Translations under genes and position numbers: made by a program
Assembly (NCBI GenBank): GCA_030867875.1
Contig: JAOWCC010000577.1
Coordinates: forward strand, 77,357,740 to 77,421,739
Length of the DNA: 64,000 nucleotides
DNA from: Actinernus sp. WN-2022
Taxonomy: Eukaryota > Cnidaria > Anthozoa > Actiniaria > Actinernidae
Direction of reading: 5' to 3'
Shown here: positions 49,001 through 53,438 of the stretch, piece by piece
How the letters are laid out: the number at the start of each line of letters is the position of its first letter
Position numbering within the stretch: position 1 is the stretch's first letter
The notes under the pieces: generated by a model
Seen by the model: the letters and a program-made list of their open reading frames with translations, nothing else
Told to the model about the DNA's origin: nothing
Database searches by the model: none

Positions 49001-49271
49001 TACCTTTCTGTTAACGTGTCAAATTTTGTCTAGAAATGCGAGTGATCAACAATTAATTGCACCAAACACAAAGTCTGACACCGTTAAATGCTCAACCTGA
49101 ATCTGTAGTAATTTTATTATTTGTCAGTGTGACTAATAATACAAGCTGTACAAATGTACGTAACATGAATATATATATAATTGTTTACCCCTGACACACC
49201 TTCTCCAATGATGATTTCTTTTTCACATTCTTCAAATACAGAACCATTCTGGTAGACTCCTTTCAATTTTA
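3956..49271 (-). CDS. FKBP-like TPR immunophilin, seven exons, 5' end missing
   Basis: Seven exons were read by eye on the - strand. In transcript order they are 49200-49271, 47237-47406, 15357-15456, 13979-14067, 12467-12517, 11697-11747 and 3956-4078. Every junction has AG/GT borders, and phases agree at every pair joined directly (1-1, then 1-1, 0-0, 0-0, 0-0). One short linker exon is probably missing between 47237 and 15456. The first two exons resemble the second FKBP domain of FKBP4/5-type proteins: GVYQNGSVFEECEKE and IGEG at the start, and VLQYEMELLSFK at the end. The rest is a three-repeat TPR (ALKQL; CYLNLAACQGKLHE; KALYRRGQ; ALSLEPRNKAVQDLL) with a basic C-terminal helix ending MFGRS. 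TPRs of this class bind Hsp90/Hsp70 tails (family knowledge). PPIase catalytic residues were not recognisable, so it may be an inactive FKBP-like co-chaperone (FKBPL or AIP type is possible). Polyadenylation signal at 3720. The nested transposons occupy its 31.8-kb gap. Confidence 0.8.
4085..4205. repeat. Imperfect GATA/TAGA microsatellite
   Basis: Repeated AGATAGATAGGTAGATAACAGATA motifs begin only 7 bases upstream (in gene sense) of the last FKBP-like exon. A shorter patch is at about 3775-3795. Confidence 0.75.
4206..5099. other. No gene seen
   Basis: The 118-codon frame at 4257-4613 (-) has no recognisable domain or splice context. The rest is AT-rich. Confidence 0.45.
5100..5640 (+). 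pseudogene. LINE (CR1/jockey type) reverse transcriptase fragment with internal deletion
   Basis: In sense order the segment reads SLLSIFNKILERLLNNRLIS, a stop, DQQFGFRSTHST, then FIDLRKAFGMVDHNTLL (RT motif A, first Asp kept, FD changed to FG), WFSSYLDNRRQFVS and GVPQ. The sequence after GVPQ jumps directly to TPVRTNYGKFSLQCLQPSIW, which is normally the far C-terminus. The YADD motif and everything between are therefore deleted. A dead fossil. Confidence 0.8.
5752..6013. mobile_element. Foldback element
   Basis: Arms of about 50 bp: GAGTCAGCGTATGACCGGAT...AGCTATATTTAGAACA at 5767-5803 and its complement at 5970-6010. Confidence 0.5.
6562..7010. repeat. Tandem about 125-bp repeat with TGACGTCA, partial copy
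   Basis: About three units run TCACATGACCGATGACGTCA...GGGGACCCAGTACCATG...CAAGTTTGAGC...GAAATGAG(C/G)GAGATATG. They are preceded by GGTCAGTGAGCTAT and followed by AACGAGTTATTGGGGTTAGG. The same family occurs at 49750-50050 and 54890-55600, and a short piece at 9490-9600. Confidence 0.75.
7011..8866. other. No gene seen
   Basis: Only short frames with no domain. Codon use and composition give no sign of an exon. No clear inverted repeat. Confidence 0.4.
8867..9416. mobile_element. TTAA-type MITE with arms of about 165 bp, copy 1
   Basis: The ends TTAAAGTGCCCCTAA and TTAGGGGCACTTTAA are mirrored. The long arms share TTTTGCAATT, GAAACTTTGA, GGCTTACAGAGAATACTCTA and TGACCCAT. The 81-codon + frame is only one arm. 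The TTAA target suggests the Kolobok/piggyBac class (family knowledge). Confidence 0.75.
9480..9600. repeat. Fragment of the about 125-bp repeat family
   Basis: TCACGTGATTTTTAGTGTATGCCAAAATAGCTCACTGACCATCCG is the reverse complement of the segment preceding the tandem units at 6570 and 49755. Confidence 0.55.
9826..10285. repeat. Dispersed repeat, inverted partner at 62245-62775
   Basis: Shared blocks with the complement of 62545-62775 include CAAACTCATTAATAATTCATGAGATA, CACATGCATGGGTCTTG, GATGCATCTTGACATCCAATG and AATATTTCTTAATCATCAT. The 10200-10280 part recurs at 62245-62310. No coding content. Confidence 0.6.
10378..10701. mobile_element. 324-bp MITE with CRE palindrome in the ends
   Basis: AATTGCCCTATATCATTATGACGTCA at the left is matched by its exact complement at the right end. 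Further inside, AGGGGGACA blocks are also mirrored. Confidence 0.8.
10702..11500. other. No gene seen
   Basis: Intronic sequence of the FKBP-like gene. Overlapping short frames at 10970-11306 have no recognisable motif. Confidence 0.4.
11501..11660. mobile_element. 160-bp MITE
   Basis: Mirrored ends AAGCCTGGTTCACACTAGCA. The inner arms share ACAAGCAACATA and its complement. It lies 37 bases downstream of the 11697 exon in gene sense. Confidence 0.8.
11697..11747 (-). CDS. FKBP-like gene, 51-nt exon (TPR 3, helix B)
   Basis: The exon lies between TTGTTAG and AAG|GTAATC, phase 0 to 0. It encodes GFLVLNELIKAQQDVEK, continuing the TPR. Confidence 0.8.
12467..12517 (-). CDS. FKBP-like gene, 51-nt exon (TPR 3, helix A)
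   Basis: The exon lies between ACTCCAG and CAG|GTATGT, phase 0 to 0. It encodes VLACDENSIKALYRRGQ, the classic NxKALYRRGQA signature. Confidence 0.85.
12871..13357. mobile_element. TTAA-type MITE, copy 2
   Basis: Same family as 8867-9416. It begins TTAAAGTGCCCCTAACCCC, ends GGAGCACTTAA, and has the same arm motifs with more decay. Confidence 0.7.
13979..14067 (-). CDS. FKBP-like gene, exon (TPR 2)
   Basis: The exon lies between TGTTTAG and AAG|GTATGT. It is 89 nt, phase 1 in and phase 0 out. It encodes HLKQACYLNLAACQGKLHEN plus EYVVTNCTK. The LNLAACxxKL motif is diagnostic of immunophilin TPRs. Confidence 0.85.
14068..15356. other. Intron with a nested hairpin at 14844-14906
   Basis: ATCAGCAAGTG and CACTTGCTGAT face each other at about 14858-14882. 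They are enclosed by GTTTACTCAAGA and TCTTGAGTAAAC. Near 14380-14440 a GAAATAC...GTATTTC motif is repeated. No other exon found. Confidence 0.5.
15357..15456 (-). CDS. FKBP-like gene, exon (TPR 1)
   Basis: The exon lies between TTTAG and G|GTAAAT. It is 100 nt, phase 0 in and phase 1 out. It encodes EGKWLCAARRYSRALKQLIL and more, the first TPR, equivalent to the KExGNxxFKxGxYxxALxxY helix pair. Confidence 0.75.
15457..16775. other. No gene seen
   Basis: AT-rich intron. The linker exon expected between the FKBP and TPR parts was sought here and not found. Confidence 0.45.
16776..17766. mobile_element. About 1-kb TIR element, relative at 40420-40790
   Basis: The left end ACAGTAAACAGCGGTAGATAAACCACACC and the right-end complement ACCGTAAACACCAGCAGATAAGCCGCACC form imperfect terminal repeats. 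Internal frames on both strands (17034-17506) have no domain I recognise. The left half is closely related to 40420-40790. Confidence 0.65.
18139..18681. repeat. Left terminal repeat of outer element
   Basis: It starts about AAAACGCTTCTGTATTTAATTCC. It carries a series of CCCTTATCATTAGGG / CCCTAATGATTAGG palindromes and a CCACATGTGG centre. On the - strand it has AAG|GTAAGTGACC, a consensus splice donor present at the same position in the right repeat. Confidence 0.7.
19200..22070. repeat. Palindrome-based tandem array of the outer element
   Basis: The basic unit is TTATTCGGCAGTGCTAAAACGGAG followed by CCCTTACGATTAGGGCTTTT, then TCACGATATACCCGAGATGAGC and TTGTCAAATCTAAG. It begins as diverged long units (19200-20300). 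It then changes to a strict 48-bp short unit lacking the TTGTCAAATC part (20316-20690, about eight copies; again 21200-21370 and 21640-21800). Remnants in the opposite orientation flank the 22310-23161 insertion. The 16-residue periodic frames (118 codons at 20316-20672 on -, 61 at 21211 on +) come from the unit being 3 x 16 bases and are not evidence of a protein. Confidence 0.85.
22310..23161. mobile_element. 850-bp TIR element carrying a helicase fragment
   Basis: Inverted ends are TGGGTACCAGAGGTTCTACTGTC plus CCGAGGAGCGAAGCGACGAG, with GGCACGGATAGCCAATCTCA further in, over about 130 bp. The left end has a duplicated 27-bp terminus (22311 and 22338). Array-unit sequence on the two sides (AAGCTCTTCT and GGGTAGAATACG) rejoins into one unit, so it inserted into an existing array. 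Confidence 0.75.
22758..22930 (-). pseudogene. RecQ-like helicase N-terminal fragment (Walker A)
   Basis: Starting from ATG at 22928-22930 the peptide begins MTTEDSMQKYFSEAVSVEIE and reaches LKPQQDESILKF. After a one-base loss it continues EDVFAVLLTGWGKSLVFEMI and stops. QQ...I..F....DVFAVLPTGYGKSL is the motif Q to Walker A segment of RecQ-family DNA helicases (family knowledge). Here PTG is LTG and GYGKS is GWGKS, with the P-loop lysine kept. Only about 58 codons remain, so it is a captured fragment or the relic of a once larger element, not a working helicase. Confidence 0.65.
23561..23760. repeat. Left TIR and subterminal repeats of inner element
   Basis: A perfect 41-bp terminal repeat is followed by AAACCGTTTG, CGTTTAAACG (two copies) and CCGTTTAATTG motifs. 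Similar motifs in both orientations lie behind the right TIR, as expected of transposase binding sites (inference). Confidence 0.8.
23889..24024 (+). CDS. Candidate first exon of an inner-element gene, cut off by BEL insertion
   Basis: ATG in a strong context (GCCATGG) opens 45 codons, MDEPVNKRAPSSSYCSSHRQ and onward to KLAYLWEL. They are followed in phase 1 by C|GTAAAG, a good donor. The location just inside the left TIR is where transposon genes often start. The BEL element begins 63 bases downstream, inside the putative intron. I do not recognise the protein and could not find its next exon. Confidence 0.35.
24088..24515 (-). repeat. BEL 3' LTR, 428 bp
   Basis: Begins TGTTGTGAAAC on the sense strand, directly after the polypurine tract, and ends CCGCAAAA next to the GGGCC duplication. 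Confidence 0.85.
24508..25205 (-). pseudogene. BEL integrase N-terminus, truncated
   Basis: AGILRCGGRLVNSDL, RRPIILPKDHRLAKLII and HSRVHHSGVRAEL form the zinc-binding entry to integrase. The next residues are unrelated (PSTVTVEAPIV) and run straight into the polypurine tract. The DDE catalytic core is deleted. Confidence 0.85.
25206..25778 (-). pseudogene. BEL RNase H and connection
   Basis: GFGDASSKAYCAMVYL (RNase H Asp), ELMSAWILAQL, YWSDSKTALCWI and HCPGEDNPADIGSRG are all typical of BEL pol. The frame is lost at the end, and the next frame continues ASTLKEDRLWWEGPEWL. Confidence 0.9.
25750..26667 (-). pseudogene. BEL reverse transcriptase
   Basis: Motifs in order: LRVVYDASAK, LNDCLHVGPS, LIGDIEKAFL (motif A), RVVFGLNSSPFLLN (motif B), FYVDDLVSGE (motif C with YVDD), RKWKTN. 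The frame is lost at about 25770, at GPVLVSTV. Confidence 0.9.
26675..27250 (-). mobile_element. LINE 3' fragment inserted in BEL pol
   Basis: The C-terminal LINE peptide (LDRWHFHKCLTVFKCLNGLC, RSFAYSAAKFYNSL) and a 3' end with a (TATC)n tail are bounded by TTCTTTA copies at 26668-26674 and 27251-27257. This is a short target duplication. It is 5'-truncated, as usual for LINEs. Confidence 0.8.
27258..28326 (-). pseudogene. BEL zinc knuckle, protease and start of RT
   Basis: Cys/His motifs CFKCVRKGHRARDC and CKWCKGEHHTSLC are followed by a retropepsin with VLFDSASHKSFV (DSA where DSG/DTG is usual), then WVLSGPL and the YDSVIK region. The LINE insertion breaks the frame. Confidence 0.85.
28327..29416 (-). 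pseudogene. BEL gag with first zinc knuckle
   Basis: It starts MEMAEQLRKKKRMRTGHRVF. A coiled region is followed by the BEL gag signature VRLPKLEVKKFTGKVHEWQE and FSYLKGLVEEPAKSAIAGF. The frame shifts near 28660 and continues YSSIVVPSILEKLPEPLR to CAFC. There a TGA interrupts a CxxCxxGHxHEDC-type knuckle. Confidence 0.85.
29451..29656 (-). repeat. BEL 5' LTR, 206 bp, deleted
   Basis: Same termini as the 3' LTR but about 200 bp is missing between two AAGTTT motifs (microhomology), plus a further deletion of about 20 bp. The lost part is the 5' half, where the promoter (U3) normally lies. Confidence 0.85.
29705..30290 (-). mobile_element. LINE 3' fragment
   Basis: The frame 29835-30278 encodes RRAVTKLRLSAHHFPIERGR, RDKRICTVCDSNEVGDEFHY and LLKC, the C-terminal zinc-ribbon-like end of a LINE ORF2. 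A 3' UTR follows that ends AATAAAGATA and (TTGTA)n on the sense strand. It is 5'-truncated. Confidence 0.75.
30531..31058. mobile_element. 528-bp foldback element
   Basis: CAATAGCTGTTATTACGGCTGAGCCAAATG at the left is mirrored at 31030-31058, and GCGGTTTCACCCATC at about 30568 is mirrored at 31001-31015. No frame of interest. Confidence 0.7.
31596..31601 (-). terminator. Polyadenylation signal of the 219-codon gene
   Basis: AATAAA on the gene strand, about 60 bases past the stop codon. Confidence 0.6.
31659..32524 (-). CDS. Three-exon gene, 219 residues, SH3/Tudor-like N-terminus and coiled coil
   Basis: Exons are 32299-32524, 31879-32207 and 31659-31763. The total is 660 nt, or 220 codons with TAA. 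Introns are short (91 and 115 bases) with AG/GT ends. Phases match (G|GTGAGC...CTGACAG|AC is phase 1; AAG|GTAACT...TTTCAG|GTT is phase 0). Residues 1-75 (MSINDKVQVIWKTDCEWRDH, LNPGDVVKVKFGRKWYEAEV) look like a small SH3/Tudor-type barrel. After a Ser/Pro/Thr-rich linker, residues 125-219 form a coiled coil (LIQQLRQKTRECEALKDQIT; VVEKLEDSIASMESRMEASV), which splicing joins without a break in heptads. TATA box at 32621, AATAAA at 31596. The frame is intact although neighbours are wrecked. Family not recognised; I infer an accessory protein of the inner element or a captured host gene. Confidence 0.7.
32621..32627 (-). promoter_or_regulatory. TATA box of the 219-codon gene
   Basis: TATAAAA on the gene strand, 97 bases before the ATG. 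It predicts a start near 32593 and a 5' UTR of about 70 bases. Confidence 0.5.
32944..33705. repeat. Three diverged direct repeats, unit about 240 bp
   Basis: Segments at 32944-33045, 33329-33470 and 33571-33705 share CTACTGCACACA-AAACA, CTCATTTTAAAGCTGAAGG, TTTATGATGCGAGAG and TTGTTCTGTTAGTTTTTCA. They lie upstream of the 219-codon gene. Confidence 0.65.
33930..34075. mobile_element. 146-bp MITE with CRE palindrome
   Basis: ATTGCTGGTTTTCACT and its complement bound CCGCCATGTTGGCGCC / GGCACCAACATGGCCGCCATG arms. One arm has TGACGTCA at 33946. Confidence 0.8.
34238..35745. mobile_element. 1.5-kb TIR element with G/C-homopolymer arms and TA target
   Basis: CCGGTGTC ends lie inside TA on both sides (34236, 35746). 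The arms consist of repeated GGGATTTCGCCCCCC / GAGATC(A/C)CTAGGGATTTC blocks with a 17-C run near 34373 and a 24-G run near 35555. The arms form a very long G/C hairpin. Internal sequence includes the 34861-34985 hairpin. No transposase seen. Confidence 0.8.
34861..34985. repeat. Nearly perfect 58-bp-arm hairpin
   Basis: AAGCTGTAGTGCTAAGTGTG...CCTACGAG(G)GAAAGAGAAAAAAT is mirrored with an 8-base spacer (AGTGGGAC region). The antiparallel frames on both strands are only a consequence of this palindrome. Confidence 0.9.
35748..36395. other. No gene seen
   Basis: AT-rich. ACCCGTGAAACAATCT at 36209 and its partial complement at about 36267 are the only visible symmetry. Confidence 0.4.
36396..37772 (-). 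pseudogene. DUF7869-like transposon-associated gene, frameshifted
   Basis: Reading across frames in order: VEDIEAFISNYAEENAIV; shift near 37590 to LPGRIPGYKNDDIRLL; shift near 37485 to GVGYTKFWELWRQFHPNVVV and KPRTDLCMTCQQNTCKLQR; shift near 37270 to HYSFDYAQQVHIPSNPMQPG and YFKTPRKCGIFGV; shift near 37050 to GKGANATISYLHFYFEHH and DVHLNADNCAGQNKNNYFIW; then HTKFGPDRCFG and FRFSRDTPG; shift near 36450 to RYLYREIRQFCRTGTEDFVA and the stop at 36396. This arrangement is what I recall of the DUF7869 proteins abundant in corals and fish, often inside repeats. The HxDNCxGQNKNN core looks RNase H-like (inference). At least five indels make it non-functional. Confidence 0.75.
37773..38389. other. No gene seen
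   Basis: Upstream of the DUF7869-like relic. TTTTCAG|GTAAGT at 37918 looks like a donor on the + strand, but no convincing exon precedes it. Confidence 0.35.
38390..38658. repeat. Right TIR and subterminal repeats of inner element
   Basis: Around ten GTTTAAACG-type motifs spaced 20-25 bases apart (38410-38610), ending in the exact complement of the left 41-bp terminus. Confidence 0.8.
38926..39459. repeat. Right terminal repeat of outer element
   Basis: Inverted and diverged copy of 18139-18681. It includes GCAAGGTAAGTGAC at 39053-39066, AACCACATGTGG near 39305, and ends GGAATTAAATACAGAAGTG. Confidence 0.7.
39460..40419. other. Intron, one hairpin at 39462-39506
   Basis: GGGATTTACAAACTC and GAGTTTGTAAATCCC face each other just outside the outer element's right end. 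ATTCCCCTTG occurs three times between 40010 and 40095. The 86-codon frame at 39753 has no domain. Confidence 0.45.
40420..40790. repeat. Partial relative of the 16776-17766 element
   Basis: AAAATCAGGGATGTGGCTTATCCATGGGAACA and TCCTCCACAAAGTTTTCTGCAATGTTG...CGAGAGAGAAAATACCAC match 16830-16860 and 17105-17190. Confidence 0.6.
40800..40989. mobile_element. 190-bp hairpin element
   Basis: Arms of about 90 bp. Each arm contains its own inverted GTTTCTATAGAGTTATAGAAAC, giving a cruciform-within-hairpin. Confidence 0.8.
40990..42128. other. Unassigned, 137-codon frame at 41300-41713 (+)
   Basis: The frame begins MDFTAWIKRAPVFVPNKVCR, has several Cys and Arg clusters and ends before AT-rich sequence. 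I do not recognise a domain, and it lies between repeats. It could be a relic of a larger DNA element. Confidence 0.3.
42132..43950. mobile_element. 1.8-kb TIR element with TTA target duplication
   Basis: TGCACTAGTCAGTTGCTTCCCCC and its complement are the ends, flanked by TTA (42129-42131, 43951-43953). A 3-bp TWA target is typical of PIF/Harbinger (family knowledge). No transposase is visible. A 31-codon frame (42373-42468, MAEISQRAVEELFRRLRSRQ) has a good start context and may be a captured first exon. Confidence 0.7.
44011..44342. mobile_element. Double-foldback element, copy 1
   Basis: It has a 145-bp palindrome (TTTATAATATAGA...TCTATATTATAAA) followed by a 180-bp palindrome (ATAAAGAAGCC...GGCTTCTTTAT with GTTTTATGATAGTATAAAAC arms). 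A nearly identical copy is at 56370-56697. Confidence 0.85.
44748..45282. mobile_element. 535-bp TIR element with TAA target duplication
   Basis: TGCGGGTATCAGCGGCCATCCCGAGGGGGC and its complement are flanked by TAA on both sides. PIF/Harbinger-like target. The internal frame at 45039 on + (MTYLKDKEIEERVLWRKPLN) is short and unassigned. Confidence 0.75.
45818..45900 (+). mobile_element. tRNA-derived SINE head
   Basis: CACTGGTAGAGCACGG (A-box like) and GGTCAAGGGTTCGAATCCTGG (B box) are 35 bases apart. No cloverleaf acceptor stem was evident, so this is a SINE or tRNA pseudogene rather than a tRNA gene. Confidence 0.5.
45901..47236. other. No certain gene
   Basis: The - frame at 46340-46702 lacks a domain. 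Around 47100-47155 a possible linker exon of the FKBP-like gene is noted in that entry. Confidence 0.4.
47237..47406 (-). CDS. FKBP-like gene, exon (rest of FKBP domain)
   Basis: The exon lies between ATTTTCAG and AGG|GTAAGG. It is 170 nt, phase 1 in and phase 0 out. It encodes DSEWSDALDKCLECMHKDAM and ends VLQYEMELLSFKR, like the AELKYELHLKSFE end of FKBP domains. A possible next coding stretch at about 47100-47155 (WDWDQVSKNDISLWMKGKE) has an acceptor but no usable donor, so I did not include it. Confidence 0.75.
47552..47735. mobile_element. MITE rich in GGCCAG motifs
   Basis: TTACATGAGG near 47553 is mirrored by CCTCATGTAA near 47720, with an inner CCTCATGTAA at 47631. Many GGCCAGC/GCTGGCC motifs between. 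Confidence 0.55.
47736..49199. other. No gene seen
   Basis: Intron between the two FKBP-domain exons. AT-rich with no convincing repeat pair. Confidence 0.4.
49200..49271 (-). CDS. FKBP-like gene, exon (beta-strand part of FKBP domain)
   Basis: The exon lies between TTTTTTTACAG and G|GTGTGT. It is 72 nt, phase 1 in and phase 1 out. It encodes KLKGVYQNGSVFEECEKE followed by IIIGE. The GYYxDxxFD...FxIGEG pattern of FKBP domains is the match. It is the most upstream exon I could find. Confidence 0.75.
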
Positions 49272-49749
49272 CTGTAAAAAAAGGTTGTCTATTAATTGGC
49301 AGTGTGAATATTCATTTTAACAGTCCAATGATGATAATGCATAGAATTAGCAGCACACGACACACATGATATAATTATAGAGTTTCTGCTGCACTGTTAG
49401 TATTAAATATTCAAACACTTCCATTTCACATTGGAGATCAAACACTGTACATCAAGTACATGACTGTATCAAAGTTGTGTCAGACACTCTACAATCAGCA
49501 GTTTCAGTGGTATTGACCCAAACAACTCACTTAATTCAATGTAATAAAATCAATATTCAAACTGTATCTGAATACCGTAAGTTGTGTTTGTTTATAAAGT
49601 GCCTACGAATCGAAAATGAAGTTGATCTCATTTGAAAACCCTTTCAAAGTAAGGAAGAATGGCATTTTCCATTTGTCAATGCCATCTTGTTCCAGAGCTA
49701 TTCAGGTTTTTGCAATATGCAAATGAGATTAACTGTGACGTCATTGATA

Positions 49750-50050
49750 GGGCCCCTAAGGGCAACTCAGAGATGGTCAGTGAGCTGCTATTTTGGCATA
49801 CACTAAAAATCACTTGACAGATGACGTCATCGTTATGACATTGCCACTAAGTCATTTATGGGGACCCAATACAAGATCTATCAAAGTTTGAGCCGCCTGG
49901 CATGAGAAATGAGTGAGATACGGGCATATTCTAAAAATCACATGACCAATGATGTCATTGTTACAATATCACCACTGAGTGAATCATGGGGATCTCTACC
50001 ATGTCTGTCAAAGTTTGAGCCGGCTGGCAATAGAAATGAGGGAGATATCC
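49750..50050. repeat. About 125-bp tandem units, left block
   Basis: Two to three units with GACGTCATCGTTATGACATTGCC, GGGGACCCAATAC and CAAAGTTTGAGCCG, same family as 6562-7010. Confidence 0.75.
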
Positions 50051-50064
50051 CTGGTGGAAAACTT

Positions 50065-50885
50065 GGACAGGATCCTGAGTAGGATCCTGACAGGATCCTG
50101 CATAGGATCCTAGTTAGGATCTTGTTTAGGATCTTGTTTAGGATCCTGTAGGATCCTGTAGGATCCTGACACAGGATCCTGTAGGATCCTACAGGATCCT
50201 ACAGGATCCTACTCAGGATCCTACTCAGGATCCTACTCAGGATCCTACTCAGGATCCTACTCAGGATCCTACTCAGGATCCTACTCAGGATCCTACTCAG
50301 GATCCTACTCAGGATCCTACTCAGGATCCTACTCAGGATCCTACTCAGGATCCTGAACGATTTCCTGTAGGATCCTGGGCTATTTCCTGTAGGATCCTGG
50401 GCTATTTCCTGTAGGATCCTGGGCTATTTCCTGTAGGATCCTGGGCTATTCCTGTAGGATCCTGGGCTATTCCTATAGGATCCTGGGCTATTCCTGTAGG
50501 ATCCTGGGCTATTCCTGTAGGATCCTGGGCTATTCCTGTAGGATCCTGGGCTATTCCTGTAGGATCCTGGGCTATTCCTGTAGGATCCTGGGCTATTCCT
50601 GTAGGATCCTGGGCTATTCCTGTAGAATCCTGGGCTATTCCTATAGGATACTATAGGATCCTGGGCTGTTCCTGTAGGATCCTGGGCTATTCCTGTAGGA
50701 TCTTGGGCTATTCTCTGTAGTATCCTGGGCTATTCCTGTAGGATCCTGGGCTATTCCTATAGGATACTATAGGATCCTGGGCTATTCCTGTAGGATACTG
50801 GGCTATTCCTAAAGGATCCTGGGCTGTTCCTGTAGGATCCTGGGATATTCCCTGTAGTATCCTGGGCTATTTCCTGTAGGATCCT
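50065..50885. repeat. AGGATCCT minisatellite, left array
   Basis: Mixed start, then about a dozen 12-bp AGGATCCTACTC units (50195-50350). After that come about twenty 21-22-bp GGGCTATTCCTGTAGGATCCT units. Every unit contains the palindrome AGGATCCT. Confidence 0.95.
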
Positions 50886-51074
50886 TACACCCAAATCGTA
50901 TACCATAGTTGTCATTAAACATAAAAATAACACAGTAATTATTGTTTTAAAACTCCATGTATAGTTTATTATAAATAGAAACATGCATGTAAGTGAGTTA
51001 CAATGTACATGTATCATTACAATCGCCAGACAGTGAAATACTCCTATTTCTATAAATAAGTTAAAAGTATTCAT

Positions 51075-53243
51075 TTACAATACACACTATAAAGACGTTA
51101 TTGCTTAGTGAATCAAAATTACAGAGTTGAGACTTAATATGTAACAAAAACTGCATCTAATGGAAAATGCAGGAATTCCATCACCTTATTTGGACTTCAG
51201 TGACTTTTGAGATGAAATTTGAGCTTTTGAATCTGACTAGATAGATAATCTTAGCTAGTAAAGCGAAATGTTGTACTGTCAAAACATTTACAAGTGATCA
51301 AAAAGGTATACTGTCATAGTTGTTTATAATTTCATATCAATAAACCTACCCACACTGAACTATCAAAGAACACTGAATGAGTTGTTGCTGCATAAATCGT
51401 TCAGGGCCACTTTTCAAGCCGGATCTTTATTTGCTAGGGAGTGAATCTAGGCTATGAATAAACATTACATGCAAGTGCACTATGAACCACGAACATGATG
51501 GCCGTTCACCCAAGCAAATGGGGATCCTCGATAGTATACCTTGAAAATAACTGCATCTTTGGCTTACTGACCTCACAAAAGAGCTGGCTTGAAAAGTGGC
51601 CTGCTGTGATGTGTGTTGGTTTTGAAATTATAAACAACTATTATGTTTTGACAGTCGTAGGAAAAATTCGCTTGACCGGGCCGAGCCACGAAAGAACGAA
51701 GCAGACAAGCTACCGACACACACTAAATAGGCTTGAATCACTGCCAAGCAAGCGAGCAGCCTTGGTAGTTATATTCCTTGAAAAGAACTCTGTTGTTCGC
51801 ATTCGGCTTCTGAGAATTGCAACTAATTTATGCATCGTGAAACAGCTATCTGCTACGTCATCAGTATGAAATTTTCTGCCTCGTTGCCCGACGTCTCTTT
51901 TGCGAGTGGGGGAGCGATAAGAGTCGGCTGGTTTCCCAGGCTATAGATTTTGGAGAAAATCTAAAAACCACTGAATGTGCTTGGAATACACAGTTATTTT
52001 CAGCGATTTTGAAATGAACTGAGGAACCTTGCACATGTACATGTGTAGATGTATGTGGAGTGGTTAAGATGAAAGCAAGAACGACTAACAAATTGTATGT
52101 AAAGAGAACAACTATATACAGGTGTAACACCTTAACATAGCCTCTTTAAAATCTAGCTTAGGTTTGGAAAAAAAAGTAACAGAGTTAATAATGAATGTTC
52201 CATGCCATTCTAACTTTTTAACTTTTAGTTTATTACATAAATTATAGCTATAGGTTTTACAAACTATACATTTTTAATAAAAATGATTGTGATCTTCACT
52301 CACTACTTGGCAGTCAACTTTTCCTTGATTATCTTTCATTGTTGGTGATAATTTCAAGAATTAACCCTTTAGCCCCAAGGGTGATCAAAGGGAAGCAGGC
52401 AGATCATGAGTATTTGGAGTTGATCAAAATGTATCCAAATGTATAGAGAAAAGAATTTGAATTTCACTTTTGGGGCTGGAAGGGTTAAAAACTTTGGTCC
52501 TTGATCTTTAATCCAAAACCTGTAAAAACAATTAACCACAATAAGAATTACGATTTAGATGAGTACGGTGGTGTATAAAGTCCCGTGCGGTTTGCCAACC
52601 GGAAACCGACAAATATTTTTATACATCCTACATGTACTTCCGTTTCTACCAAAATAACTTCGGTTTTGTGGCTGATTGTGTTGAATAGGGTATTGAGAAG
52701 CACTCCAACATCAAACATTCTAGAATGATAAAGTTTGAAAAGGGATTAATAAGACCTGGGACACGAAAATGTGAATTTTGTCGTTCCAAAAAGGCAAAAT
52801 GTTTGAATTACTAGTACAGTGAATCTCAATGAAGTCCATCTCAACTCTTGAAGAAATTTCGATTGGAATCGTAAACTTCACTTGACCTCTTGGAAGCTTT
52901 CATAAATAGTTTCTTCAAATATATCTTGGAATATATTCAAGTACACTGACTACAGATCAGAGTATACAGGGCTAGTAATAGTATAGGCCATAGCAATTCA
53001 TCTTTTAGTCAATTAGTGTGACTGTGAGCAACATGAACAAATTAACGAACCTAACATAAACTTCTGCTCACCATTTCTTCAGGAATTCATCTCTTCCAGA
53101 ACTGAAACTGCCTCTCACTTGGAGCAGTTATTATTATCTTTCATCTGATGAATATTGGCATTGAAATGCTGTTGAAATGACCTTCTAAGCGAGTTTAAAA
53201 CTCCAGCAACAAAATGGCCTCTTGGCTTCTTGCTATTTGAAAT
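51075..53243. other. No gene seen; small foldback at 51404-51604
   Basis: GGGCCACTTTTCAAGCC at 51403 is mirrored at 51587-51604. The 124-codon + frame at 51495 spans its right arm and has no domain. Confidence 0.4.
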
Positions 53244-53438
53244 GTGCAACCGTTACCAAATATGGATATAGACTTGGTTCTAGGCCACTCGGTTGAAGCA
53301 CAGGCAGCCCAAGCCAAAACGATTATAGAATTGCCTCAAACCAAAAATAAACACATCAGTGATGAACAGGAACAACTTCTTAACACTTTATTTCCTCTTT
53401 TACTACAGTTTCAGATTTGTTCTAAAAAAATCCCATAA
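53244..53438 (+). other. Unassigned conserved coding-like segment, relative at 57940-58031
   Basis: The frame contains LPQTKNKHISDEQEQLLNTL. The segment 57955-58031 encodes VPQTRNKHIDDEEERLHNTQ in the same register, followed there by CAG|GTAAGA. The downstream DNA is also related (ATCATTAGCT-GG-CTGCCTGTGG). The family is unknown. Either a duplicated exon or a repeat carrying a coding fragment. Confidence 0.35.

Noticed and set aside
50757..51074. 105-codon gene on -
   Set aside because: Its C-terminal third is AGGATCCT array sequence and the rest is unsupported.
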